From Candidatus Dadabacteria bacterium (lineage in GTDB: Bacteria; J088), in the NCBI GenBank assembly GCA_003695505.1, contig RFIY01000181.1:1-12498 (forward strand): a DNA stretch of 12,498 bases. Direction: 5' to 3'. The notes beneath the pieces are model-generated. The model saw nothing but the letters and a program-made list of their open reading frames with translations, did no database searches and was not told the DNA's origin. The position numbers and the translations under genes are program-made. Position 1 is the stretch's first letter. Every line of letters starts with the position of its first letter. This document shows positions 1 to 8,164 of this stretch, piece after piece.

Positions 1-149
1 CCGATCAGGATCCCGCGTGGAGCGAGCGCCAATGCTTCATCAACAGACAGATCGTCGTTGCGCCGCACCTCGACCTGGGATCCGAGCTCGAGAAGATATT
101 GCACGAGGTTATAGGTAAAGGAATCATAGTTATCGATGACGAGGATCAT
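1..149 (-). CDS. trpG: Anthranilate synthase component II (glutamine amidotransferase), N-terminal part
   Basis: The first 49 residues are present; the gene runs off the left edge of the window. The protein begins with the class I glutamine amidotransferase signature [15 protein letters not shown], followed by a short helix and [12 protein letters not shown]. This is the usual start of TrpG/PabA, which releases ammonia from glutamine and passes it to TrpE for anthranilate synthesis, the first committed step of tryptophan biosynthesis. The catalytic Cys-His-Glu residues lie outside the window. The start ATG (149-147) overlaps the trpE stop codon as ATGA, so translation is probably coupled and the two subunits made together. 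In some bacteria the same protein also serves as PabA for folate synthesis. The trpE neighbour favours the tryptophan role, but dual use cannot be excluded. Confidence 0.93.
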   Translation of the reverse strand, partial: MILVIDNYDSFTYNLVQYLLELGSQVEVRRNDDLSVDEALALAPRGILI

Positions 150-1630
150 GACAGCGTTCCGAACCGGTTGCCGACCATTTCAACCGCGGCAAACAGCGCC
201 GCCGCCTTGTTGATGGTCTCCTTGTATTCCAGCTCCGGCCTGGAATCGGCAACAATGCCGGCGCCGGCCTGCAACAGCAGTGTCTCACCATGATGGAAAA
301 ACGTGCGAATCAGGATACCCGTATCCATGTCTCCGGCGTAATCGAAGTAGCCGATGGCGCCAGAGTACGGCCCACGGCGCACCGGCTCTGTCTCCGCAAT
401 CAGTTGCATGGCTTTCACCTTCGGCGCACCCGATACGGTTCCCGCGGGAAAGGTCGCTGCCAGCAGATCGACGGCCGTCCAGCCGTCCGCCACACGCGAT
501 TCTACGTTGCTGACGATGTGCATGACGTGGCTGTAGCGTTCAATCACCATCTTTTCGGTCAGGCGAACAGACCCGGGCACGCTGACCCGGCCAAGATCGT
601 TGCGCCCCAGATCGACCAGCATCACATGCTCGGCGATTTCCTTCGGATCCGCCAGCAATTCGCGCTCCATTGCCAGATCCTGTTCCGGCGTGCGGCCACG
701 GCGCCGCGTTCCCGCAATCGGGCGCAACGTCGCGCGCGGGCCCTGCTTGCGAACGAGCACTTCCGGGCTTGATCCAATCAATGTACCTTCGTCGAGTTCG
801 AGATAAAACAGATACGGACTCGGATTGATCAGCCGTAACGCGCGATAAAGCCAGAAAGGGTCACCGCGATAGGCGGATTCGAACCGCTGGCTTAGCACAA
901 TCTGGATCGCATCACCGGCGAGAATGGCTTCGCGCAGGGTGTCGACACCGGCCTCGAACGAGGCCCGGCTCTGCACCGGAGCAAACTCGTTCGCCGGTTC
1001 GGGCTCAGCGGGCACCAGCAGATCGGATGTCCGTAGCAGCGCGTCGACAGCTTCGATCCGGGCCTCGGCATCCGCCAGCGAACGTTCCGCATCATCCGAC
1101 GGGTGCGCGATGGCCACGATCTCCGTCGCATGACGTACATTGTCGAAAATCACCGCGGTATCGCACTCAACGAACACACCGTCTGGAAAGGGCGTCAGGT
1201 CTGCCAGGGGATCGGGCACGGTGGGTTCGATCCAGTGGACGGCACCATACCCCAGAAATCCAACCCAGCCACCGACGAATCCGGGGCGCTCTTCGGGACT
1301 GGTCGGGAACAGCGGCGCGTCCGGCGTAGTCAGACGCCGCAATGCATCGAGCGGCGTGCCACCCGCCGGGAGTTCCAGTTGCTCATCGTCCAGCCGCGCT
1401 TCACCGTTGCGCATCAAACGCACGATGCGACGTGGCTGCAGACAGATGATCGAATTTCGCCCCCAGCGCTCACCGCCTTCGACACTTTCGAGCAGCGCCA
1501 TTGCTCCGGCGGGACGCAATTTCAGGAATGCGGAAACCGGCGTATCGGTGTCGGCCAGCACCGTTCGCGACACAATCGTACGATGCCCCGATGCGAGTGC
1601 ATCGAGCAATTGTTGTCGATCGATTGCCAT
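146..1630 (-). CDS. trpE: Anthranilate synthase component I
   Basis: This 494-residue protein is full length for the large subunit of anthranilate synthase, which converts chorismate and ammonia to anthranilate. The N-terminal half carries the LLES motif (residues 46-49) associated with tryptophan feedback binding. The C-terminal chorismate-binding domain shows GSSPEVLVR (287-294), PIAGTRRRG (304-312), [11 protein letters not shown] (340-350), [11 protein letters not shown] (394-404) and the [10 protein letters not shown] block (454-463). PIAGT, rather than the PIKGT of aminodeoxychorismate synthase (PabB), marks it as TrpE. The ATG at 1630 is preceded by AAGAGG about 3 bases upstream, a short spacing. 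The gene is the first of a minus-strand unit running into trpG and is divergent from the MBL gene across 69 bp. I see no leader peptide or attenuator in that short gap. Confidence 0.97.
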   Translation of the reverse strand: MAIDRQQLLDALASGHRTIVSRTVLADTDTPVSAFLKLRPAGAMALLESVEGGERWGRNSIICLQPRRIVRLMRNGEARLDDEQLELPAGGTPLDALRRLTTPDAPLFPTSPEERPGFVGGWVGFLGYGAVHWIEPTVPDPLADLTPFPDGVFVECDTAVIFDNVRHATEIVAIAHPSDDAERSLADAEARIEAVDALLRTSDLLVPAEPEPANEFAPVQSRASFEAGVDTLREAILAGDAIQIVLSQRFESAYRGDPFWLYRALRLINPSPYLFYLELDEGTLIGSSPEVLVRKQGPRATLRPIAGTRRRGRTPEQDLAMERELLADPKEIAEHVMLVDLGRNDLGRVSVPGSVRLTEKMVIERYSHVMHIVSNVESRVADGWTAVDLLAATFPAGTVSGAPKVKAMQLIAETEPVRRGPYSGAIGYFDYAGDMDTGILIRTFFHHGETLLLQAGAGIVADSRPELEYKETINKAAALFAAVEMVGNRFGTLS

Positions 1631-1699
1631 AGCCTCTTATTGTCGCAGATCCGTGCGCCGTCGGACATCCGCCAACCGTCTATCCCGTAGAATGTAGCC

Positions 1700-2980
1700 A
1701 TGCTGACGTACAAAGAACAGAAAAACGTTGCCCGCTGGTTCTGCGAAGCCGAGATCGCCTGGCTGCAGGATCAGACCACCGATTCGGAGTCGCTCCAGGC
1801 ATTGCGTAGCGCACTCGACTCCCAACCGGCCACGGACCGCTGGCGACGCCGACTCGAATCCTTCGACCGGCTCATCGCACAGCGGCGACGTCCAACCCGG
1901 GACGACGAGTATGTCCGCCACTGGGGTTATGGCGGTATCCGCCTGTTCGAGACCGCGAGTGGGCGCCAGATCTACCAGATTTCCATCCGTTCGTTTCCTG
2001 GTCACGACACCCACTGCTATTACCTGCATGGCGTCGAGCCCGTTCTGATCGACATCGGCAGCGGGCTGCCAAGCAATGGCGCAGACTGGAACGCCCGTGG
2101 CCATGTACTCGATGCCGTCTACGGCATTGATGAAACGATGCGCTCACTTCGTCATCTGGTCATCAGCCATGGCCACGTCGATCACTATGGCTTTCTGCCG
2201 CGTCTGCTGGAGCTGGCTCGCCCGACCATCTACTGCCACGAGCTCGATGCCCGCGTCCTGGAGCAGTTCGACGAACGCATCGTTCTCGCGGGGCTGGATC
2301 TGAAACGGTATCTGCTTCATGCGGGGGTTCCCGCGGACGAAACGCACGCGCTGATCGAATTGTTCAGCGAAGGACGAGAGTATTTCAGCAACTGCGCGGT
2401 CGATATTCGGTTACGCGATGGCTCGGTCATCCCTGGCGGCGGAGAGGTGATCCACGTCCCGGGCCATTGCGCCGGACTGATCTGTATCCGCTTTGATGAC
2501 CTGCTGTTCACTGCCGATCATGTACTGCAGGATGTCACCCCGCACCAGGCGCCGCAGGCGCTCAACCCGTTTTTTGGTCTCGAGCACTATTTCGCCAGTC
2601 TGCACAAGATCGCGGACCTGACGGGCATCCGTCTCGCCCTGCCCTCGCACGGTCCGTTGATTCACGACTTGCGCAGCCGGGTTCAGGACATTCTCTATTT
2701 CCATCAACGTCGTCTCGGACAGGTTCTGGAAATGTTCGCGGAACCGCGCACCGTCGCGGAGATTGCGCAGGAGCTGTTCGGGGATCTGTCGGGATACAAC
2801 GTCATCCTCGGCATCGAAGAGGCCGGCGCACACGTCGAATACCTCCATCAGCACGGCTGGCTGCGCGTCGTCAATGTCGAATCGCTACGCACCGGAGACA
2901 CCACGATTGCGCGGTATGTACAAGACCCGGAAGCGATGAAATACCGCAAAGAGCCAACCGTTCGCGGACGCAGCAGCTAG
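1700..2980 (+). CDS. MBL-fold metallohydrolase with C-terminal winged-helix domain
   Basis: The protein has 426 residues in three parts. Residues 1-90 are a charged, mostly helical extension. Residues about 91-335 form a metallo-beta-lactamase fold with the metal site H157-x-H159-x-D161-H162, a downstream His in HVPGH (H256), the bridging Asp in TADH (D273) and a last His in SHG (H317), so both metal sites look intact. Residues about 345-392 (PRTVAEIAQELF ... YLHQHGWLRV) match the beta-lactamase-associated winged helix seen in LACTB2-type hydrolases. The substrate is unknown; hydroxyacylglutathione, other thioesters or RNA are all possible for this fold. There is no signal peptide, so it is probably cytoplasmic. 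No Shine-Dalgarno sequence precedes the ATG, but TAGAAT lies 6 bases upstream of it (see findings). It is divergent from trpE and followed on the same strand by the RND gene after 183 bp, probably separately transcribed. Confidence 0.88.
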   Translation: MLTYKEQKNVARWFCEAEIAWLQDQTTDSESLQALRSALDSQPATDRWRRRLESFDRLIAQRRRPTRDDEYVRHWGYGGIRLFETASGRQIYQISIRSFPGHDTHCYYLHGVEPVLIDIGSGLPSNGADWNARGHVLDAVYGIDETMRSLRHLVISHGHVDHYGFLPRLLELARPTIYCHELDARVLEQFDERIVLAGLDLKRYLLHAGVPADETHALIELFSEGREYFSNCAVDIRLRDGSVIPGGGEVIHVPGHCAGLICIRFDDLLFTADHVLQDVTPHQAPQALNPFFGLEHYFASLHKIADLTGIRLALPSHGPLIHDLRSRVQDILYFHQRRLGQVLEMFAEPRTVAEIAQELFGDLSGYNVILGIEEAGAHVEYLHQHGWLRVVNVESLRTGDTTIARYVQDPEAMKYRKEPTVRGRSS

Positions 2981-3053
2981 AATCCGCGTTCCTCACAGAC
3001 CATGGCGCGGCGTGTCGGCACCTGAGCCGCAACAGGTCAAACAACGATTCGTT

Positions 3054-3082
3054 TTGCCGGTTTGCGTCAAAATCGTTAAGAT
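3054..3082 (+). promoter_or_regulatory. Candidate sigma-70 promoter for the RND transporter gene
   Basis: TTGCCG (3054-3059) and TAAGAT (3077-3082) are separated by exactly 17 bases; each matches four of six positions of the sigma-70 consensus. Transcription would begin near 3089, giving a leader of about 75 bases before the ATG at 3164. It is the best-spaced pair I found in the 183-bp gap, which otherwise holds no gene, clear terminator or RNA structure. No experimental support exists here. Confidence 0.4.
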
Positions 3083-3163
3083 AGGAACATCGTTTAACTG
3101 CATGCAAGCGGTTACACGCACAAGAATGCGCCACCGCCCCGGTTCCCGAAAGAGAGTGCCCCG

Positions 3164-5503
3164 ATGAGCGAACGTCGTGACCTTGCGGAACGCTTTGCGG
3201 ATATTCTGTTCCGCTATCAGAAGCTCTGGCTGGCCATCTCCGTCGCCCTCACGCTCGGACTCGGATTCTTTATCAAGGATCTCCGTATCGACAATTCTGT
3301 CGAGGTCCTGTTTCAGAAAACATCGCCGATTGTTCAGGCCTACAAAAAATTCACCCGGATCTTCGGAAACGCGGAGCTCGCGGTCATCGCGTTTCGTGAC
3401 GAACGCGGCGTCTTCCATCCAGAGGTCCTGGACGAAATCGAGCATCTGACCAACGACATCCTCACGAAGGTGCCGCACGTCGAGAACGTCATCAGCCTGA
3501 CGAACGTCCAGGTTCTCGATCGAACCGAGGACGGGTTTACCGTTCGCCCGATCGTCGAGACGACGCCGGACCCCCTTACCACGGACGCCGGACGACACGA
3601 GCTGGTGAAACGCGCCCAGGAAGAGCCGTTCATTCGCCGCACGCTCGTATCGGACGATGGAACCACGACGAGTCTGGTCGTCAAAACGGTATACCTGGAA
3701 GGCAACCAAACCTATCGCCAGGAACTGACCAATGCGCTGCGTGAGCTGCTCGAACCATACCGCGAAAAGTACGGCACCGAGTACTACCTCGGAGGGCCGC
3801 CGGTCTTTCTGACCTACTTCGATGAGTACATCCTGCAGGACATGCTCACGTTCGGGCCGCTGACCGTGTTGATCATGTTTGTGATCCTGTTCCTGACGTT
3901 TCGTTCGTGGATCGGCATCGTCCTGCCGATGGGCGTAGTCGCGATCGGCGCGATCTGGACGGTTGGGTTCATGGGCGCGATGGGATTTCCGATTACGCTG
4001 GCGACGACGATCATACCGCCACTGTTGTTCGTCATCGGACTCGAAGATGCGATCTACATCCTCAGCTTTTTCCGCAAAGAGGCGATTGCCTCGGACGACG
4101 CGTTCACCCGCGCACGAAACACGGCAGCCCACACGAACATTGCCTGCTTCCTGACATCGATCACGACAGCCATCGGCTTCGGATCTCTGATGATCACGGA
4201 CATCAATGCGGTTTATGAAACAGGCATGGTCAGCGCCGTCGGTTCGATGGCGGTCTGGGCGAGCAACAACATCATTCTGCCGCTCGTGTTGCAGTGGATC
4301 CCGTATAACGTCCGCGATGAAGAGACCGAAGAAAAGCTGGAGCACGGGCTGCTGCAGCGATTCCTCGACAAACTGCTCGAATGGAACCTCGCCCACCCCT
4401 GGGCCGTGCTGATGTTTGGTCTGGCGGTTGCGGCGGCGTTTATCCCTGGCATGATGCACCTGAAAGTCGAAACCAACTTCGTCAAGTATTTCCGCGAAGA
4501 GACGCCCATCTATCAGGCGCAGCAGTTCATCCAGAAAAACCTGTCTGGCGTCGCGCCGCTCGAAATCCTCGTCGACACACACGAACCGGATGGCATGCTC
4601 AATCCGGATGTCCTTCACGAAATGGACGACATTGAACGTGTGCTTCGAGAAGACCCCATTGTCGACTGGTCGTTTGGCACCCAGGACTTTTTCGAACTGA
4701 TGCACAAATACGTTGCCGACGACCCGAGTCAGCCCATTACTGACCCGGCTCTGCTCAGCCAGTACATTCTGCTCTACCAGATTTCAGGCGGCGGCGCTGG
4801 TCTCGAAGATTTCCTGGATACGGATCGCCAGTACGGACGCATTTCGGCGCGGCTGCAGGATCAGCCGACCAGCGTCCTCAAGCACACGCTTGGCCGAGTT
4901 CAGGCCCGCATGGACGAGACGACATCGGGCGCCACCTATCAGTTCGCCGACAACACCGCGATGTTGGTCAGCATCGTCGACGCGATGCTGCTGAACACCG
5001 CGGAATCGCTGTTGATCGCGTCTGTTGTCATCTTTCTGCTGATCTGGATCTATGTGCGTTCGGCGCTGATCAGTTTGCTGTTCATGATTCCAAACCTGAT
5101 CCCGGTCGGAGCAGTGCTTGGGGTCATGGGCTATACCGGCGTTGAACTCAATATTTCAACAATGATGATCGGTGCGGTCGCCATTGGTCTGGCCGTCAAC
5201 AATACGATCCATATCTTTGCCCATTTCCCGCGCAGTCTGGTGCATGCCAACGGCGACCTGGACGAGGCCGCACACGAAACGATGCACACCGTCGGTCGCG
5301 CGGCCGTCTCAGCGGGCGTCGCGTTACTGGCGGGATTCGCCGTACTGTCGTTTTCGTACTTCTATCCGAACGTCTATTTCGGGGCGCTCAGCGCCTTTAC
5401 GATGGTCATCGCGCTCGTTTGCGACCTGACCATCTCATATACGTTCTGGATCTTGCTTGGCAAGCGGGGCTACCGTGGCCCGGCCCATATGCAGAAGGGC
5501 TGA
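3164..5503 (+). CDS. RND-superfamily (MMPL/SSD-type) exporter
   Basis: This 779-residue inner-membrane protein has the two-fold RND layout of the COG1033 type. TM1 lies at about residues 20-37, followed by a large periplasmic loop that starts with the typical IDNSVEVLFQKTSP and FGNAELAVIAF blocks. Five helices follow at about 227-385, then TM7 (about 408-430), a second periplasmic loop, and five more helices from about 608 to 767. The protein is shorter than the ~1000-residue HAE1 pumps and has no partner adaptor gene nearby, as is usual for MMPL-like lipid, hopanoid or hydrophobe exporters. The TM4 acidic site is E294-D295, but the equivalent site in the second half is N679-N680. A GAAAGAGAG ribosome binding site precedes the ATG. 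Its TGA directly abuts the stop of the convergent PilZ gene. The substrate cannot be read from sequence. Confidence 0.9.
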   Translation: MSERRDLAERFADILFRYQKLWLAISVALTLGLGFFIKDLRIDNSVEVLFQKTSPIVQAYKKFTRIFGNAELAVIAFRDERGVFHPEVLDEIEHLTNDILTKVPHVENVISLTNVQVLDRTEDGFTVRPIVETTPDPLTTDAGRHELVKRAQEEPFIRRTLVSDDGTTTSLVVKTVYLEGNQTYRQELTNALRELLEPYREKYGTEYYLGGPPVFLTYFDEYILQDMLTFGPLTVLIMFVILFLTFRSWIGIVLPMGVVAIGAIWTVGFMGAMGFPITLATTIIPPLLFVIGLEDAIYILSFFRKEAIASDDAFTRARNTAAHTNIACFLTSITTAIGFGSLMITDINAVYETGMVSAVGSMAVWASNNIILPLVLQWIPYNVRDEETEEKLEHGLLQRFLDKLLEWNLAHPWAVLMFGLAVAAAFIPGMMHLKVETNFVKYFREETPIYQAQQFIQKNLSGVAPLEILVDTHEPDGMLNPDVLHEMDDIERVLREDPIVDWSFGTQDFFELMHKYVADDPSQPITDPALLSQYILLYQISGGGAGLEDFLDTDRQYGRISARLQDQPTSVLKHTLGRVQARMDETTSGATYQFADNTAMLVSIVDAMLLNTAESLLIASVVIFLLIWIYVRSALISLLFMIPNLIPVGAVLGVMGYTGVELNISTMMIGAVAIGLAVNNTIHIFAHFPRSLVHANGDLDEAAHETMHTVGRAAVSAGVALLAGFAVLSFSYFYPNVYFGALSAFTMVIALVCDLTISYTFWILLGKRGYRGPAHMQKG

Positions 5504-6283
5504 TCAGGCGTCGAATTCGCTCCGGGAAAGCTGCTGCTCGAACAGGCCGGTGCGCGTTTCGTCCCCTGCTTCGGGCAGATGCGACACGCTGACACCAGTG
5601 GTCACGGCGAACGTCGCCGGATCGCCGTCAAGCAGGCGGTCGAATTCGACTCCGATGCTGTAGCCCCCCTCGGGCAGGCGCTGCTTGCGGCGCACGTTCG
5701 CGCGCACGTCGATATACGCTTCGTCACGGGGCGAAAAGACGCGCATCCTGACCGTCGAGAACAGGATCGGATCCGGAATGACGCCGCCAAGGCCGGATCC
5801 AGAGATGTTCTCGGTGTATCCTTCGATGGTGCGCGACTCGAGATAGATCCAGAACTTCAGCCGTACCCGTTTCCGTGTCGAACGACCCAGGCATTCGCCC
5901 ATCACTTCCTCAAGCTGATCCGCTGAAAACGGACGCACGAGAATGCGGTCGATGTCCCGTTCGACGACCCGTTTCGCGCGCTCTTCCGTGTCGGGATCCG
6001 GCAACAGCAGGGCTGGTATTTCGTTCGCCGGATCGTTGCGCAGCAACTCCAGATAAAATCGGAGTTTCTCTGTCAGCCCGGTTCGGAAGTCGACCGCGAC
6101 AAGCCCGATGTCTCCCTGCAACCTGCGCAACAGCAGTTTGTAGGTGTCAAGATGATGAATCATCAGCCAGCGCAGCCCGGCCGATCGTTCCAGAGGCTCG
6201 ATGTATTCAGCCGCGGACCCGACCGACTCCACGATGATCGCGACCGGACCGCGCTTGCCGTTTGCGCCGTTCACTTCAGCCAT
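5504..6283 (-). CDS. Degenerate receiver-like domain plus PilZ domain protein
   Basis: The protein has 259 residues. Residues about 12-130 read like a response-regulator receiver: strand VAIIVES, VAVD with D65 in the phospho-acceptor region, and ILVRPF (114-119), where the usual KP is RP and the acidic pocket near the N-terminus is missing. It is therefore probably a pseudo-receiver. Residues about 135-225 are a PilZ domain with both c-di-GMP motifs: R137-KRV-R141 (RxxxR) and N159-I-S161-G-S-G164 ((D/N)xSxxG), followed by GGYSIGVEF. It is thus a likely cytoplasmic c-di-GMP effector, with the receiver as a protein-binding or regulatory part. The start chosen is ATG 6283 with GGA about 9 bases upstream; an open frame reaches further upstream but only antisense-like sequence lies there. 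The start overlaps the end of the Yip1-like gene by 13 bp, so the two are probably co-translated. Confidence 0.87.
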   Translation of the reverse strand: MAEVNGANGKRGPVAIIVESVGSAAEYIEPLERSAGLRWLMIHHLDTYKLLLRRLQGDIGLVAVDFRTGLTEKLRFYLELLRNDPANEIPALLLPDPDTEERAKRVVERDIDRILVRPFSADQLEEVMGECLGRSTRKRVRLKFWIYLESRTIEGYTENISGSGLGGVIPDPILFSTVRMRVFSPRDEAYIDVRANVRRKQRLPEGGYSIGVEFDRLLDGDPATFAVTTGVSVSHLPEAGDETRTGLFEQQLSRSEFDA

Positions 6284-7143
6284 GGCACCGTTTCCAGTCC
6301 TTCGAGCGCAACCGGGCCTGCCGTCACGATGGCGGCGACGATCAACGCCCCGATCAGCACCAGCGGCAGCAGCGCCAGGATGAAAGGTGCGGCTGCGAGC
6401 GCACTCGTTCGAGCGCGCGACAGATCGTACCAGACGGATGCACCCGTCGCGGCCAGCCAGACCCAGCACATCGCCGCCGCAAACGACCCCACGACGGGGA
6501 CGACCTTGAGTGGCGACGCGGCATTGGCCAGACCGGCGAGCACGAGCAGCTCAATGAATCGACCACCGACGCCAAGCAACCGCAACACGAACCACAGTAG
6601 CACGGCCTGGCTGAGCAGTCTCGCGACCGGCGTCAGGACGATCCATGTGAGCAGCAGGCGTCCGGCGGATTCGGCCTCCAGCAGACCGGCACTGAGCCGC
6701 CGCATGACAATCAGTTCCCCCGGCCACGCCAGTATTTCGCCGATCATCACAAAAAGCACACCCAGGACGAGCAATTGCGCCGGTGGCGCCATCTGCAGTC
6801 GGCGAAATGCGGCTTCGGGTCGCCGCAACAGGTTCCACCAAATGTCGAGTGGCGCCTCCACGACGGCCTCGGTGGCGCCTCCGGCTGTCAGCTCGCCATA
6901 CTCGGACTCCGGAGTCGTTTCGACCTCGACTCGGGTGCGCACACCGGCCCGGCCCAGCGCTTCCATCCACTCTGTCGCGCGCTGAAACGTGAACGCTCCG
7001 GGAACTTCACGCGGAAACAATTCCGCATACGGCAATTGCGCGATCTCTTCGCCGAAGATACGCTGCAAAAATCCGCGCACGCGCGCCTCATCGGACTCTG
7101 GAATCACCCCTTCGAGGTGAAGCCTGTAAGTTACGGTAGACAT
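6271..7143 (-). CDS. Yip1-family integral membrane protein with extra N-terminal domain
   Basis: The 290-residue protein has two parts. Residues 1-75 look like a small soluble alpha/beta domain, ending in ATEWMEALGRAGVRTRVEVE, that I cannot assign to a family. Residues about 98-280 contain a WNLLRRPEAAFRRL amphipathic lead-in followed by about five hydrophobic segments (roughly 122-140, 163-190, 196-210, 218-236 and 248-275), the pattern of bacterial Yip1/YIF1-type membrane proteins. The function of these proteins in bacteria is largely unknown. A stop codon lies two codons upstream of the ATG at 7143, which fixes the upstream limit, although no strong ribosome binding site is seen. It is the first gene of a two-gene minus-strand unit with the PilZ protein, suggesting a membrane partner for the c-di-GMP effector (inference). 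Confidence 0.75.
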   Translation of the reverse strand: MSTVTYRLHLEGVIPESDEARVRGFLQRIFGEEIAQLPYAELFPREVPGAFTFQRATEWMEALGRAGVRTRVEVETTPESEYGELTAGGATEAVVEAPLDIWWNLLRRPEAAFRRLQMAPPAQLLVLGVLFVMIGEILAWPGELIVMRRLSAGLLEAESAGRLLLTWIVLTPVARLLSQAVLLWFVLRLLGVGGRFIELLVLAGLANAASPLKVVPVVGSFAAAMCWVWLAATGASVWYDLSRARTSALAAAPFILALLPLVLIGALIVAAIVTAGPVALEGLETVPWLK

Positions 7144-7232
7144 CGGCGGTCATGCTACCATGGCGGTACCCGTTTTCGGCCCGTCGCTGCCGATCCGCAT
7201 CGGCGTTGCAATTTCCTCGGGAGCCCCGACTG

Positions 7233-7574
7233 ATGCAGACTGTCTTCTGGATTTTGTGCGCCCTCGCGACCTGGATCGAAGTGCGCCTGGCACTTGGCGT
7301 CTGGCACGCCTGGGAATCGGCCTCACTGTACTGGCTGGCAGTGCGCCTGCGGGGCGACCCGCTCGTTCAGTTTCTTGTGGCCGAATTCGTGCTGCTGCGA
7401 TTTGCGCTCTTCCTGATTGGCCTGCAATTGTCAGCCAACCGTCGCTACCGGGGTGCGGCAGCGTGGCTGGCGTTTGTGCCCGTATTCGGCGCGCCGCTGG
7501 CATACGCCTGCGCCATCGAGCTGGGCACGCCGGCAAACCGGGATCACGCCGACAAGCGCAGCACTTCCCGGTAA
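7233..7574 (+). CDS. Small integral membrane protein, function unknown
   Basis: The protein has 113 residues with three probable transmembrane helices at about 1-24, 44-67 and 74-96, joined by short polar loops, and a charged C-terminal tail (NRDHADKRSTSR). I do not recognise a family. The frame is open upstream to an ATG at 7152, but the start at 7233 is preferred because GGGAG lies 9 bases before it and the protein then begins directly with a hydrophobic helix. It is divergent from the Yip1-like gene across 89 bp, and its last 31 bases overlap the 3' end of the convergent thpR gene. With no recognisable partner, role and partners are unknown. It is compact, in frame and membrane-like, so probably real. 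Confidence 0.68.
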   Translation: MQTVFWILCALATWIEVRLALGVWHAWESASLYWLAVRLRGDPLVQFLVAEFVLLRFALFLIGLQLSANRRYRGAAAWLAFVPVFGAPLAYACAIELGTPANRDHADKRSTSR

Positions 7575-8164
7575 CAGGTTCCGGTATCCGGGTCTCGTTC
7601 CCGGCAATACAGCGTTGGTGCACCACAGCGCAACGCCAGACCACGCACGGACTGCGCCTCGGCCCAGGCGATAGCCCGGTGCCGCACCGGCATCGGCGCG
7701 TTGCGCGAAATCCGGGCGATCGTGACGTGTGGGCGCGGGCCATCTCGATGCATCGTGACGCCGAAATCGCGTAATTGTCGGGCACACGTCCGCATGGCCG
7801 CCGCGACACGGGCTGCGGCCTCATCTGGTTCTGGTTCGACCGCCAGTGCGCTGAACCGCGTCACTGGCCCCATTGGCACGACGCGTGCGGCGGACAGAGC
7901 CGCGTGATCCCGCGCCAGGTCGAGGAGGTGGTCGCGGATGCGATCCCACGCCCGCTCGGCATCAGCGCGGGATCGGCGCCCCAGAAACGCCAGCGTCAGA
8001 TGCAGATCGAGCTCATGAAGAAAATGGACGCCTTCCGGCGGCGGTGTCAATGCGCGTAGAATGTCCGCGCCGTCGCGCACCGGAAGCGCGAGAAACCAGG
8101 TGCGCAGCGCCTCGTCTTTCGGATCAGCCTGCGTCGAACAACTGCTCGACGATGAACCAGCCAC
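7544..8164 (-). CDS. thpR: RNA 2',3'-cyclic phosphodiesterase (2H phosphoesterase, '2'-5' RNA ligase')
   Basis: A 206-residue protein from the chosen start. It shows the two diagnostic 2H-family motifs, HLTL (residues 55-58, in LDLHLTLAFLG) and HVTI (146-149, in RPHVTIAR), with the opening strand RTWFLALPV at 21-29 and GPVTRFSALAV in between. The family hydrolyses or ligates 2',3'-cyclic phosphate RNA ends; the cellular substrate is unclear. Between the stop of paralog A and the first conserved strand there is no in-frame ATG, GTG or TTG. The nearest usable start is GTG at 8164, inside paralog A, giving a 41-bp overlap and a Ser-rich leader; TTG at 8173 is an alternative. The start is therefore uncertain, but the gene body is secure. 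It lies downstream of paralog A, probably in one unit. Confidence 0.86.
   Translation of the reverse strand: MAGSSSSSCSTQADPKDEALRTWFLALPVRDGADILRALTPPPEGVHFLHELDLHLTLAFLGRRSRADAERAWDRIRDHLLDLARDHAALSAARVVPMGPVTRFSALAVEPEPDEAAARVAAAMRTCARQLRDFGVTMHRDGPRPHVTIARISRNAPMPVRHRAIAWAEAQSVRGLALRCGAPTLYCRERDPDTGTCYREVLRLSA

Noticed and set aside
2993-4705. A 570-codon open frame on the minus strand opposite the RND gene
   Set aside because: It is antisense to a well-conserved RND frame, is dominated by Arg/Asp/Glu/Gln, as expected for the reverse of a hydrophobic protein, and lacks recognisable motifs.
7156-7168. TACC/GGTA inverted repeat between the Yip1-like and small membrane genes
   Set aside because: It has only 4-bp arms and no symmetric promoter elements; at this length a chance occurrence is likely.
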